NCBI GenBank assembly: GCA_035772785.1
Contig: JAOCPU010000026.1
Span: forward strand, 248,001-312,000
DNA from: Phlebiopsis flavidoalba
Taxonomy: Eukaryota; Basidiomycota; Agaricomycetes; Polyporales; Phanerochaetaceae
Length of the DNA stretch: 64,000 bases
Reading direction: 5' to 3'
In this document: in pieces, positions 23,187 to 39,715 of the stretch
How positions within the stretch are numbered: position 1 is the first letter of the stretch
Layout: each line of letters opens with the position of its first letter
Position numbers and translations under genes: made by a program
Notes under the pieces: model-generated
What the model saw: only the letters and a program-made list of their open reading frames with translations
Databases searched by the model: none
Told to the model about the DNA's origin: nothing

Positions 23187-25919
23187 GGCTAAATATTCGA
23201 GGCGAGTGAACGATGTGAATGAAAGCGTTGAGTGTCGCTCGGGAATGTCTAGCTGGGAAAGGGCGATCAGTTGCTCACAGTTCTCTACATGTGGTGGACC
23301 GCGCCTAATTGGGTGACTACTCCTAAATAGGAAGCCGACGTGGTTCGCTTTGAACGTCTCCGACTGGGCCTATTTCGTCATGACCCAAAAAATTGCATAG
23401 GCCAGGCGTACATCAAGCCGTCCAGGGATATCAAGCGTAAAAACCAGGTATAAGCTAGGCTCATATTCTGTTTCGGGACGTAGAATGCCTCATATTGTCG
23501 GTGTGTCAGGGCGCACGTGCGAGGCGGCACAGGGCGACAAAAGCCGCTGTTGCTTTTGCCAATGACCCAGGTTCAACCACATATTCTCCCCAGCCCCAGC
23601 AATGATGCGCATCTCAAGACATACGCACTAGATGCCGCAACTTCTCGACCCTTCAGATATGAAATACGGACAGCTGAGGTCGATCATGTTAACGGTGGGT
23701 GAACGGCGAGTCTGACGTGGACTCGTTATTCGACGAACCTGTGGAGGATTCCCAATAGAGGTGATGGATGAGCGACCTCGATTTAAATTGCCAAGTCAAT
23801 ACACAGTGAGCCGACAAAACCAGCAGATACCGTATCGCACGCCTCACGGGCTTAGGGTCCCCAATTCCTGGTCTTTGAAACTTTGATCCCTCAATCCTGG
23901 ACTGCCAGACGAGTTGGCGGAAGAACTCCTGCAGAAATGTATTGGCGCGTATTTTCAAGAAGAAGGCGTAAATCAAGTCATGCTCTTCGAGCGTTTCGTC
24001 ACACAGAATGGAGTCGGCAACAGCTCTCAAGTACGTCACCGGATCTATTCTACGACTCACAGCATTCTAGGAAGAACCGCTTAAACGACTAGCCAAAGCA
24101 CCGGAGATCGTCCCAGCCACATCACGGCCTACCTCCCTTCTTGCAATCCCTCCTACACACACTGTCCACTGTCCTCCATCCGCTCCTCCCACCTGGACCC
24201 ACGACACTGCTCTTTCCGACCGCCGGGCAGCCCCCCCACCACTCAACCCGGACGCCCCGTCAGGCGATCGATCAAGCCCTTCTACCCTCTCGGTGAGGGC
24301 ATACACGCCCCACGTCGAAACCTGCTCGAACCGCTTCGTGCGACGGCATCGTCGCGTGAGCCTCGATGAGCGGCTGCGTCATGCGTTTTGCGCGCGGCAG
24401 TCCCGCCTGCCGCCGGTCCGGCGACGGCGAGGCGCACGGCGGTGTTTCTCGCTGCCGCACTGGAGCGTCTATGTAATGGTGAGGGGGGAAGCTCGCTACT
24501 GGGGCTGGACGGACATGGGATCGATGGGGGCGCGGGAGGACGTGGGTGCAGGACCGGGTCGGTGTGGCGCAGTGAAAAAGAGGGGCGGACGCGGGGGGGC
24601 GGGGTTGCCGCGGGCTGTTCGGGGATAGTACGTTACGTATCCGGTGGCTGCTCCCCGGGCGGACGTGGTGGGCGAGCTGCCGGACGCTCAGACGATAGTA
24701 TTAGCGCAGACGGGTCTTTTCTCTTTCCTGGTGGCTCGTGGGGATAGCGATTAAAGAACATGTGGTATACAGAACATGCGGACGGCCATGGATTGTTTTC
24801 TAACAACGTAACCAAACGGAGCTTGGGCTACATGGAACAGGATCGCGTGATCGTGCTTGAATATTCTCTTCCTTGATTTCGGGTAAGATCCTCGACTGCT
24901 CGACGGAGTGCGGGGTATGCCCGGAGACACGAGAAAACTAGCATCCTCCACGGAGCGCAAGGACGAGATGCAGCACGGCACCGGCAAGAAATGCCGAAAT
25001 CGGGGGGGGGGGCGTGCAGATCTTGTCGTACGGGGCCTGCGATGCAGTGGTCAGGGAAACGCGCTGAGACAAGGCCTGGGGGACACCGTCACCTCTGCCG
25101 TCCTCCGAAATCAACGCTGTTGTGGTGCTTGGCACACCGTGACTGCTTCCTCGACTTTCTCCTTGATGCGCGTGATCTGAGGGGTTCAGTGCATGCAATT
25201 GTCAGTGGCGAGGACGCGCGGGCTGTGATTTCCGTCATCGTGCGCACAGGGGCTTTGTCATCGAGGTCGATTAGTCAAGCTCGATCTGTGCGGATGTAAT
25301 GTCGCATGACGAAAGAAGAAAACCGTCAGCGTCTTAGCGCGCAACGTTTCGACAGTGATGTTGGGTCCCGAGCTGAACGATCGAGCTTTACTTTACGGTC
25401 CTTGCCGGTGGAGTGTCTGCAGAGAGGCTGGTCAGCATTTGTGGACGTCACTACCGAAGAGGGTTTCGCAGCTTCGGCCTCACCTTAACCTTAGATGAGC
25501 ATACTTTTGAGATTAGTCGTCGTGAGGGCATGTATAGATAGGGGTTTTTCGTTGCGTAGGACAACAAGAAGTTGCTGATCGCCGATGCAAAGTTGCATTA
25601 GAGAGCGACACAGGATGAAGCGCCATAGGACGCGGTCGACGCCACTTAGGAATTGAGCATCATCAAGTGGAGCGACCTTCCGGCACTGCATTTGCCTGAA
25701 AGAACCAAGAGCCAAGAGCTTGGTTGGCTTTTCGAAGGCGGACTTTCGTTTTTCTTCGTCACTGACCACATCGAAATGTCATTGATGAATAAATACAAGT
25801 AAAGGTGAATTGCTCCATACCTAATTTAATACTAGGTCATCGCCATTCGATCTAATATTCTCTTGTCAGACATTCAGGCTGAAGATATGTGGGCATCCAT
25901 CACCATGAGAACCTGAAAA
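23187..25919. other. Unassigned region with weak minus-strand coding traces
   Basis: No gene is recognised. The minus-strand open frame 23689-24060 has protein-like composition (IDPVTYLRAVADSIL, EEHDLIYAFFLKIR, FLQEFFRQLVWQSRIEG). The minus-strand 25491-25769 frame (FEKPTKLLALGSFRQMQC) is also plausible. The stretch 24100-24700 is GC-rich with long open frames on both strands that I consider compositional. These traces could belong to one intron-rich unknown gene or to none. Confidence 0.3.
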
Positions 25920-26240
25920 GCCTGCCTAAACTGCCCAGTGTCGGTCATGCTTCTCAAACACTGAAGAGTCAATGCTGGTAGCTATAACGCGATTTAGTCG
26001 ATGCTCCATTTGAAGGTCTGATATCAGTTCTTTGTTCTCATTCAAAAGCTTGTTGGAAGACTCAGCTACTGGTTTCTTTAGGACCATAGGAGAAAAAACT
26101 TCTTCACAGCTAGGTCGGTCTGATTGATTCAAAATTTGCGCGAACGCGCTCATCACTGCCGTCCGCACGACCGCGCTTCCTTGTGTACTATCATACCACA
26201 GAACGTTTCGCAGGGCTTCCCGTGACTGTAACTAGACGGG
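25920..26240 (-). CDS. Unidentified coding-like segment
   Basis: A continuous minus-strand frame reads LRNVLWYDSTQGSAVVRTAV near 26200, then MSAFAQILNQSDRPSCEEVF, KPVAESSNKLLNENKELISD and SSVFEKHDRHWAV before a stop near 25926. It has a helical, mildly coiled-coil character. It may be the C-terminal exon of an unknown gene. No domain is recognised. Confidence 0.3.
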
Positions 26241-26756
26241 TAATCCCATCCCCCCCCCCAAAGCAGTCCTGGATGTAAACTTGGTGCCTCCACGTCTTCT
26301 GGCCAACTGAATAACGGACGTGAGAAGTCCGAACATTTCCACCGTATAATGCCAAGACGTGGTTGACAGCTATACTCCCGTGTAGGTGCATAAGTCGAGA
26401 AGTGCGCGTGCCCCTCCTAGATGGGTTCCAGCGCTACCGCAAACTTTCTCGCATCCTTGGACAATTGGCGATTCCGGCTAATCAGTGGGCGGAGATAGAA
26501 GTTGAAGACTACGTTCAAAGCATACTGCGCTTCAACAACGCTCAATAGCGGTGACAGGTTCCACGCAAGTCGACCGTTTAGTGTTCAAACATCTCCGTCA
26601 GATCCTCACGTAGCATGGCCACCACCCGCCACCAAACAACGCGTCTATTCTCGCCAAGAACCTCGTAATCGGGGATATTATGGAGAATAGGTCCGTGTTC
26701 GAGGCTGCCGTACACACCACCAGACCACCGCCGGTGCTTGATGGTTTGCGCGGTCT

Positions 26757-26762
26757 TATATA
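26757..26762 (+). promoter_or_regulatory. TATA box of the sugar transporter gene
   Basis: TATATA 81 bases upstream of the ATG at 26843, a normal core-promoter spacing for a fungal gene. Confidence 0.55.
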
Positions 26763-26842
26763 CGCTGAAACTGGGAGTTATAGATTAGCAGGTATCGCAT
26801 TTCTACCCCAACCTCGTCTACCACCTCTTTCAAGCTTCAAGC

Positions 26843-29157
26843 ATGGCAGTCGGCGGCGGATCGACAGGAGACCCCATCATTGCTCGTCTCGTCTCGGAAG
26901 ATAGGACACCATGGTACCAGAAGCGAAATCTTCGTATGCTCTACCTCGTCATGTTTCCGACATGCATAGGCATTGAGATGACCAGCGGGTATGTGACATC
27001 GCTGCGGCCGCAATGTTTTGGACGACCCCAGATCTGACTGTCTCTCAGCTTCGACTCCTCGATGATCAAACGGTCTTCAAGCCGTTGACTCCTGGGAGTC
27101 GTGTAAGTCGCAAAATTTCAATAGGTACAAGAATTCACACACTCATGCACCATGTCTAGTCTTCCACAATCCCAATTCTACGATCCTGGGCCTCATCTCC
27201 TCGCTATATACTCGCTAGGATCAATTGCATCGCTACCCTTCGTGCCCTTTGTCTCCGACAGATTCGGTTGTCGCCGCATTGCCATCCTCTTCGGCAGCGT
27301 CATCATGGTCATCGGTGCTATCTTGCAGATGGCTGCACAGAACTGTATGCCTTTAGGCTTCATCTTCACGAGGAATATGCACGCTCATACGTTTTGTAGT
27401 TGCCATGTTCGTCATCGCACGCTTCCTGCTGGGTTTCGGCATCCCCTTCGCCATTGTTGCCGCCTCCTCAATGATCGGAGAACTATCGTATCCCAAGGAA
27501 CGGGCCAGAATTGGGTCATTATTCAATGCATCATGGTTCATTGGTTCGTCTGCTAGAATCGCACATTTCTCTGTGCACTGACAGTACCCTCATCAGGCGC
27601 AATCGCTGGCTGCGGGCGTCACACTCGGTACCTTTGCAATGAAATCAACTTGGGGTTGCGCGTATTCCGTCTGTTCTTCAGGTCATTCCTAGCCTTCTAC
27701 AGATCTGCTTCATTTGGTTCTTGCCCGAGTCTCCTCGGTGAGATCGCGATGAGCTTTGTTGACAAGAGTATTTTGACTGACGCTTTTTAGATGGCTCATC
27801 TCCAAGGGCAGAGGGGAGGAGGCGTTCGGTATTCTCGCCAAGTATCATGCGGAGGGTGACTTGGACTCGGTCTTTGTCAAGGCAGAGTGAGTTGCGACTC
27901 AGGCCGAAAATCTTCTGTCAACTGACCGTCACCAGGTACGCTGAAATTGAGGCCACTCTTGAGCTTGAGCAAGAGAACTCAAAGGCAGGCTGGCGATACC
28001 TACTCAGCACTCCTGGTGAGTTACATCGCAGTCGTTCCACCAGTATTGTTTTTGATTGGAGTCTAAGGCATGCGGAAGCGTCTCCTGATTGGCTCTTTCC
28101 TCGGTCTCGCAACTCAGTGGTCCGGGAATGGCCTCACTTCGTGAGCGCTCCACGGGGTGAACGCTTTCTCGAAATGCTCATAACTATTCATAGATACTTC
28201 TTGTCGAAGATCTTAGACAACGTTGGTATCCACGATAACCGGGTCAAGAGTGAGATCAACCTGGCTATGACTTGCTGGGGCTTCATCAACGCCACCACCC
28301 TTGCGCTCACGGTCACGAAGATAAGGCGAAGAAACAGCGTACTTGGTGAATACTCTTACGCCCAGCCCAACAATTTCTGGCTCACACGGCCCTCCGATCA
28401 AACAGATCGGAAACATGTGTTCACTCTTGCTCATCTTTACTGGCTGGACTATCGCTAGTGCTAGATACGCCCTCGACGTTGCGACCAAGCTTCGTCCAGG
28501 GCTGTCATTGCGTGAGTCCAACGAGTAAAATGTCCGAGCGAAGCTAACGGCATCCCTGTAGATTTATCTTCCTATACAGTCCGGCGTACAATATTTGCTA
28601 CAATGCCTTGACTTATAGTACGTACTGATTGGAAGACGTACCCGTAACTTTTCTGATCAAGCCACATTAGCCTACCTTGTTGAATTGTTCCCATACCGAG
28701 TCCGGGCCAAGGGTATCGCCATATTCCAGTGGTGGGGCCGCGCCGCTGGTTTCTTCAACCAGTTCGTTAACCCGATTGGCATCGCAAATGCTGGTGTGTG
28801 TACATTATACTTTTCGGGTCCGATCTGTCACTGAGCATCATACGCGGACGTAGGTTGGAAGTACTATATCAGCTATTGCGTCTTCCTGCTCTTTGAAGTC
28901 GTCTTCGTTTACTTCTTCCTCCCCGAGACCTCCGGACGTTCATTGGAGGAGTTGGCCTTCTGTACGTATCCATGCAAGCTCCCCATTGACAATTGGACTA
29001 ACTGGCCTCTGCAGTGTACGAGGATAATATGCAAGAAAAACAGAAGAAGCGTGTAGAGCAGGAACTGAATGAAGATCCTACTCCTGTCTCACCCGGGAGT
29101 AAAAGCTTGGACAAAGACAATGCATATCACTTCGAGACTGCCCGCTCCGCCGAGTAG
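26843..29157 (+). CDS. Major facilitator superfamily sugar transporter (lactose permease / hexose transporter type)
   Basis: This is a twelve-helix plasma-membrane sugar importer of the MFS sugar porter family. The ATG at 26843 starts MAVGGGSTGDPIIARLVSED, followed by YQKRNLRMLYLVMFPTCIGI (helix 1). Next are YSLGSIASLPFVPFVSDRFG with CRR (the DRxGRR-type loop 2-3 signature, here DRFGCRR), MVIGAILQMAAQN, and the FVIARFLLGFGIPFAIVAAS exon. LPESPRWLISKGR-like text (PESPRWL motif) lies near 27730-27800 and FLSKILDNVGIHDNRVKSEI near 28210. The exon AYLVELFPYRVRAKGIAIFQ near 28680 and FFLPETSGRSLEELAF near 28930 carry the ELFPxxxRAKG and PETxGRxLEE signatures. The cytosolic tail is charged and ends ETARSAE with TAG at 29155-29157. 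At least seven short introns and several indels are present. Substrate cannot be told from sequence. Confidence 0.88.
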
Positions 29158-29688
29158 GATATCGTACTATCATCTATCCCTCGAACTACGCCTTTGCTTC
29201 TCCGTGGCTAAACCTTCTCTCTAAGTCCCACTGTCACAACACGATTGGTAATGGAACAAACTTCATCCCACTTCACACATACTGTCCGATGCATTGATTC
29301 TTCTATACCATCGCCTTTTTGAATATCGATCCTATACGCTAAATGAAACGGGCAGTCTCATGGCCAAAGTGATTGGTGCCCGTTCGGCGTGGTAGGATTC
29401 GAATTCCAACTACACACCCCGTCTCCATCTTCTCTCGCTCTCACGTAGTATTTAAGAGTCCTCCACACTGAGTACTCCGGAGGGACAATCCGCCGTCTCT
29501 CCCCCCTGCCCCCCGACACTCCGTGGTCGCTCCGCATTGACCTCCACGCAGAGCGGCGTGATTGAACGGTAAACTAGGAGCCGAGGTTAGCGCCTAACAA
29601 GCGTGAGTGTGTTCAGCGGACCACCATCATGTCTTCGTGCTTCACGCGGAAACCGCTGGATATCCGTATATAAACCCACGTACCCAGG
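29158..29688. other. Intergenic between transporter and thioesterase genes
   Basis: No gene is supported. A TATATAA sits at 29667-29673, only 15 nt before the ATG at 29689. That is too close to act as a normal TATA box for that ATG unless translation starts further on. Confidence 0.4.
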
Positions 29689-30484
29689 ATGGCTGACGAC
29701 GCTTACGGGGCTAGGATGGTCCCGTTCGTCTCGAACACAATCCGCGCCGCGAAGGGGAACGTGCCCCAGGAGCTCAAGGACCTCATCGCGCGCAGTGGGT
29801 GGGTGTCGAATGCCCAGGGTCAGGGCTTCGGCAGGTCTGTGTGTGCGAGAAGCTCTTCGTCACAGACATGCAGCTTTTTGATAACCCTGAAGTTGCGCCG
29901 GGCAAGAAAGAGGCTCGCATGGTCTTCGAAATCGAGGTCCAGAAAGGTGCGCACAATGGCTGCGGGAGTCCCCGAGAGAGACGTTGCTGACACGGCTGTG
30001 AATACACATAGATATGCTGTGCAATACTACTTGGGAGCTATGCACGGCGGCTCTGCACATCCTTCCTCATTGACATGTAAGGTTCATGGCTCCATTGAAG
30101 CAGACATTATTCAAGCCGTGTTCTACTAGGTGTTCGTCCATCGCATCGCACTCAACATCATTGCCGCATACAATGCTCCAAGCGTCGAAGTATCTTCGAA
30201 GCACGTTTCGCTGTCGCTGAACGTTACCTTTCACGCGTACCTTTTCAATCACCGCGTTGGTGTACGTTGCTCAGTTCAATGACCTTTGACTTCAACTCTC
30301 ACACTACTCCAGAGGTTCGCGACTCTTCCCCTGCATCTTCGCCATCGTAAACACTACGACCACACGTATGGGAAACGCGTCATGACAGCGCGATCCGAGA
30401 TATACGACGTCACCCACGGCCGTGCCCCGTGTATGCGCAAGTGGCACGCACATCAAGATGCCCCCTTCTCCTGCAAAGCTGTAG
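29689..30484 (+). CDS. Hotdog-fold thioesterase, PaaI/ACOT13-like (copy A)
   Basis: This is a probable acyl-CoA thioesterase of the 4HBT/PaaI superfamily, hydrolysing acyl-CoA to free acid and CoA. The ATG at 29689 gives MADDAYGARMVPFVSNTIRA and VPQELKDLIARSGWVSNAQG. After a shift come KLFVTDMQLFDNPEVAPGKK and MVFEIEVQK to an intron. The catalytic-loop exon LGAMHGG (HGG motif, about 30030-30050) follows, with a frame-adjusted FLIDM at a GTAAGG donor. Then come LNIIAAYNAP and HVSLSLNVTFHA (about 30150-30230), and RSEIYDVTHGR and GTHIKMPPSPAKL, ending TAG at 30482-30484. Length and motif order fit a roughly 180-residue single-domain enzyme. A paralogue lies 2.1 kb downstream, beyond the kinase gene. 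Indels are present at about 29830 and 30050. Confidence 0.78.
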
Positions 30485-30675
30485 ATGACAAGAATATGGT
30501 TCCGTTTAAGATGTGCACTATATTGTACAAGGCTATGTATCTATTACTTTCGGTTTGATGTAACAATCTAGGTCCGTATGGTTGCACGACGGAATGCGCC
30601 CATCAGCCTTCGCACCTTCCTCATCCTCGAGTGCGGCCGTGGAGCTTTCGAAGGAGCACCACCGCCCGGACTCTA

Positions 30676-32006
30676 TTATGCCCGTGGTCTCAGGGTTTTT
30701 CGCGAACCAGCGCGAGTGTGGGCACGACGGTTGGCATCTCGGGTAGGAGGGGATGGCGGCGTCGGCGGGAGGTGCGACTCGTCCGTATCGAGCGACGAAG
30801 TGGATGACGGCGTCTGCGTTGACGAACTCGCTGCCTGCAAACAAGGCGAGGCGAGCGGGATGGAGGAGAAGCCGGACATCGACGATGTTTGTGGAAAGTC
30901 GAATGGCACGTCCATGATGAGCTCGCCGTCATCGAGGATATCGTCGAGGATGTCGCCCGAGCCGCCTGCGGCGGGCTGCGCGGTGTGCTGGAGCGACGCG
31001 CGGAAGGACCCCTCTCGTCGCCGATACGGGATATAGTCTGGCGCGTCGGTGTTCTCGGGGAAGAATGTACGGATGGCGAGCACGGCCTCCTTGAACTCGG
31101 CGATACCCATGCGTGTGCGTGGGTGCGGGTCGAGGACGCGAGAGAGAACGGAGGCGATTTCGCGGGACATGGGGAGCATGCCTCGCGAGGAACAGCTTAG
31201 GGGCCTTGCAGTATTGCGCGAAGCCTTCGTCGCGGGCGACGTTGGCGATGTGCCACGGGTTGCGACCGGTGATGATGTTGATCAGGATGATACCCAACGA
31301 CCAGGTGTCCCCTGAACGGCGTGTAGAGTATGGGATCGCCGCCTCGAGAGATCCAACACATTCTCGCGAGAGATGGTAAGTCACAGATAATACAAGTGCC
31401 AGCTGTGCGCACTGACCTGGACTCATGTAGTGGGAGCTGCCGCAGCCGTAGTTGTTTGCTCAGGCCCGTCTGCGTCGCAAGGCCGAAATCGGTGAGGAAG
31501 AAACGAGAATCGTTCTGAGTGCACATGATGTTTTCTGGACTTCAGGTCTCGATGCGAGATGCCCGGCGTCGTGGCATGCTTTTTGTACAGCGTCGAGCAT
31601 CTGTACAAATGCGAGTTTGACCGCCGAGTCGTTGCGCTCGAAGGTCTTGCGCTCAACGATGGCCCCAAAGAGGTCACCGCCGTCGTGGTAGTCGAGTACG
31701 AAGTAGACGTAGTATTCTTCTTGTATGACTCGGTGGAGGGAGGTGACGTTGGGGTGACCCGACATGGCGCTGTGGTAGATGATTTCGCGCCTCTGAAGGG
31801 TGTCGAATTCGGTGCCCCGCCTCGTACTTGAGCGTACACTTGACGGCGTAAAACTTGGGCGCGTGCTCAGGGGTAGACATGTCCCAAGCGAGGTAGACGA
31901 TGCCATACGCCCCCTTGCCGGCGACGTGTAGAAAGCGCAACTTCAGGTCGCCAGAGACGAGCGTGAAGCCGAGCTGGTTGGGGAGAATGGAGCTGAAGTG
32001 AACCAT
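30676..32006 (-). CDS. Serine/threonine protein kinase, Ran1/Vhs1/Sks1-like (frameshifted)
   Basis: This is a eukaryotic protein kinase. The ATG at 32006 starts MVHFSSILPNQLG. The glycine loop is GKGAYGIVYLAWD and the ATP lysine lies in FYAVKC. Then come SGHPNVTSLHRVIQEEYYVY, FVLDYHDGGDLFGAIVERKT, and the catalytic loop ISHRDLK near 31550, where one extra T separates HRDLK from PENIMC. DFGLATQTGL is the Mg-binding motif. YGCGSSHYMSP (activation loop to P+1) sits beside an intron. GDTWSLGIILINIITGRNPW (subdomain IX) follows, then LDPHPRTRMGIAEFKEAVLA. The GHPNV, HRVI, DYxxGGDLF and CGSSxYMSPE combination is characteristic of the fungal Ran1/Pat1, Vhs1 and Sks1 group, linked to nutrient signalling. 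The tail is Ser/Thr/Pro-rich, ending KTLRPRA with TAA at 30676. It is divergent from the copy B thioesterase-like gene. Confidence 0.87.
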
Positions 32007-32562
32007 TTGTAGGGCCTGCCTGCGGGTGGTTCGAATATGCGAAAAATACGATAGGTGGTGTGTGAATGTGGTAGATAGACTTGTGCCAGGAAATTCATGT
32101 CGCCCGCCATTTTATAGACTTCAGGACGGATGGCGGGTAGCGTGTCGATGGCGGAATGACGCAGGGTGCTGTCGGCTAGGTCCGCACGGAATCACTCGAA
32201 TTGGGCTCTGTGGGTGCTTGCCTGTTTTGGCAGTTGTTGTAGTATACCGAGCTGAGATGCCGTGTCGGTTAGCCAGGATGCTTCCGCTCTCCTCTCCAGA
32301 CCCACATTCTGCTGCCTCGATTGGCATAGGCCGCTGAGAAAACCTCCTTGCCGTCGCGTGTGTCGATTATTCGCACTCAGAAAGCTATGCCAAGCCGCAG
32401 ATCGACGGCTTTCACAGGGTCGCTCACGTTGCTTTCCACGTGCCGCCACACGCCTGCCACGCGTTCGCACGGTCGAAGGCTAACGTTGATTCATAATGCT
32501 AGAAACTGTAAATCAACGTTACTTTCATGCTCTTACAGGACTGATAAGCGCGAGAAAAGCCC
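32007..32562. other. Divergent intergenic region between kinase and thioesterase-like copy B
   Basis: It must contain the promoters of both genes. No other gene is supported. Confidence 0.4.
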
Positions 32563-32568
32563 TATAAA
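32563..32568 (+). promoter_or_regulatory. TATA box of thioesterase-like copy B
   Basis: TATAAA 64 bases upstream of the ATG at 32627. Confidence 0.6.
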
Positions 32569-32626
32569 GGTGGAGAGCTCTACCGGTCACTTCGTTCTCG
32601 AGGTTCCGACGTTCCGCGCCTCAAGC

Positions 32627-33369
32627 ATGGCTGACCCCATTGGCCGTCTACGCTCCTTCCCGAAGGCGGGTCCACCGAATGATGACGTCTCCAAAGTCCG
32701 CGGAGATTGCACAGACGAGGTGAAGCAGCTCAATCTGAACATATTGGCACACTACGCTGGGGCCGGAACACCAGGGGTGTTCGGAAGTGAGCAGGCCAAA
32801 CATCTCAAGCTCGTGGAAGCAAATCTGAAGCATCCGAGGGTTCTAAATCCAAACTCGAGTGACCCCGTACTCTGTCGGAGCGGAGACAATCCATGAGATC
32901 GAGGTCAAAGAAGGTGCGGAACGTTATGTGGTTCCGCTAAACCGCGGAGAGACCCACATTTATATCTGGACCAGGATGCTTCACCACGTCAGCGGGGCGA
33001 TGTCGGGAGCTTGCCTTATGCATTTGCTCGATATGTGAGTGAGAGAAAATGTTATACGGCGTAAACACGTAACATGACGATTATTTCAGTTGCACGTTTG
33101 GAGCGTTGTTCACGCTGGGAGCAGCTATGAACAGGGATGCTGGTGGCGTTGATCGTTTTTCGTTGGCGATGGACATGAAATATCATGCACCAGCGTTGTC
33201 GTAAGTCCATTGAGCCGGTCTGATGTCAGCCGTCTCATGACGCACCAGAGGAATGACCTTAAGGATCGTGTCCACGTCAATCCTCAGTAAAGGGGAGGCT
33301 CTCACACTGTCGGGGAGAGGTTCGCAGCCGCCTTCAACCGTTGTAGCCAGTCAACTCACCTGCAAATAG
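32627..33369 (+). CDS. Hotdog-fold thioesterase-like protein (copy B), HGG motif replaced
   Basis: This is a paralogue of the gene at 29.7 kb. The ATG at 32627 opens MADPIGRLRSFPKAGPPNDD, and the first exon includes VKQLNLNILAHYAGAGTPGV. Continuing segments are ETIHEIEVKEGAERYVVPLN (after a shift near 32885) and MLHHVSGAMSGACLMHLLDM (about 32975-33035). An intron with GTGAGT follows, then CTFGALFTLGAAMNRDAGG, LAMDMKYHAPAL, an intron, SGMTLRIVSTSILSKGEALT, and TAG at 33367-33369. The position equivalent to the HGG loop of copy A (GAMHGG) reads GAMSGA here, so the conserved His is absent without any frame problem. The protein may be a non-catalytic or altered hotdog protein. It converges on the ITPA gene, with 162 bases between stops. 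Confidence 0.72.
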
Positions 33370-33531
33370 GTATATGAGAGGGTGACGGGGAAGCTTATAG
33401 CGTCCGCCGGTACCATACAATCATGCAAGTCAAGCCACGCAGCGGGCGAGGCACCAATGACAAATCCCAAATGCTTATGATTGGGTGTATCTTCCGTATT
33501 CCAGTGTTTAATCTCTATAGGAACTGTAGCT

Positions 33532-34398
33532 CTAGTAGTTATGTAATGTAACATCAGACGATGACTTCATATACCGTGCCATCGGGTCATGAGAGCTCTT
33601 TACGCGCAGGAAGGCAGTAAGCTTCTCCAGGGCACGGAATCTATGAGAAATCGCGTTTTTCTCAACCTCAGTTCATCTCAGCGAATCTATAGCAGCCATG
33701 AGCCGCATGAAATGAGCGTGAAAGAGTGACAATACGCACGTTTTTGCCGGGTGGTGTCCTCAACTTCGAAGATGGGGTTCCAGCCCGAATTTCTCCGCGC
33801 CTCTCGCTGGCACAATCCGGCCTTTGATCGCCCCCCTCAACAGAATAGGTTCTGAGCCGGGCCCCCGCGCTGTACGCGAAAGTGCACATTGCCCAAGCGT
33901 CGGTGGTGGGGGGAATCCTTGAAGCCAAGGTGTTCAAGCCTAATAGCATGTGATCAGTGACACGACGTCTGATAAGGGGCATCCTTGTGTACCTTCGAGA
34001 CCCCGAGTTCCTTCAGAAAGTGCTTGATGTACGGTCCGGGCACCAGACCATTCAACGCTTCAAAGCAGAGGGGCAGTGTCTTCAGTGATGCAAGGCCCTT
34101 GCAGAAGCTCTGCGGCTCTGCGGGCATTTTTCACTGAGCGATCTCCTCCGTAGTCCCCTGGAGTTCAGGCACTGTTGAACATGTCTCGGCTTTCTGTTCG
34201 CGTTGACGATTCCCAGCGCCACTTACCGTCTAAATCTTGGGATGTCAACTCGAAGTCTGTGCTCGCGTCCAAGATAGCTTTTAACTTCTTGAAGCTTCAT
34301 ACGGTTTCCCGTAAACGAAGACTATGAATTGAGCATCAGCCTGAATATACTTGCAGGTTCATTTTGAACATTTTCGTACCGATTTTCTGAGCGGCCAT
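33532..34398 (-). CDS. HAM1: Inosine triphosphate pyrophosphatase (ITPA/HAM1 family)
   Basis: The enzyme hydrolyses ITP, dITP and XTP to the monophosphate and pyrophosphate, cleansing nucleotide pools. The ATG at 34398 gives MAAQKI, then a GTACGA intron, then the substrate-binding start FVTGN..KLQEVKAIL (two one-base insertions interrupt it) and FELTSQDLD. Further exons contain ALCFEALNGL near 34060 next to GPYIKHFLKELGVSKVHK (family: CFxALxGLPGPYIKWFL), TDAWAMCTFAYSAG near 33880, and a frame-shifted FEGxTDGxIV-like stretch. The C-terminal signature EKNAISHRFRALEKLTAFLR follows near 33640. The frame then runs about 20 codons past the usual family end before TAG at 33532, so either the tail is longer than usual or an indel hides the true stop. 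It shares a 446-base divergent promoter with SMC5. Confidence 0.87.
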
Positions 34399-34844
34399 TG
34401 CGAGGAATCAGAGGGATGTCACGTTGGTAATGAATCAGGAAAAGGTGTGTCGTCGTGTTATAATCGCGGTCAATCTCGCTTTCCGGACGAATCGTTGAGT
34501 CATGATGCTTGCTGAGCGAGCCTCAGTGAACATACTGTCGTAGAAAGGAATGGGAAGTGACTCGGCCAGACTACAACACAAACAAGTGACAGATGGTCGG
34601 GGAAGTAAGTAGATTGCTGTTACTGGTAACAAGTTTCTACTAGGACGAAAGCTTAATCAAGATCAAAAAAAAAAAAAAAATCAACAAAAGCGCGTCGTGA
34701 CCGCGAGTTATTATTTTCGCGGAGTGGCCAAATGCGAAAACAGACTACCCCTAAAGTAATTAACCGCCCGACGCGTCCGCGCGCGCACCTCGTTAATCAC
34801 AACGACGACGACATCAAGAGCCTGCCGCGTTTCCGCAACTCCGT
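34399..34844. promoter_or_regulatory. Divergent promoter region between ITPA and SMC5 genes
   Basis: A 446-base interval between two start codons facing away from each other. It contains a 16-base A run (34665-34680), typical of a nucleosome-depleting poly(dA:dT) promoter element. There is no clear TATA. Co-regulation is an inference. Confidence 0.4.

Positions 34845-39715
<4,871 letters not shown>

Noticed and set aside
24272..24747. Long GC-rich + strand frames (111-119 codons)
   Set aside because: Gly/Arg-rich composition in several frames at once indicates base composition, not coding.
29345..29425. Possible tRNA around GGATTCGAATTCC
   Set aside because: No acceptor stem or D arm in either orientation; the motif is a short palindrome.
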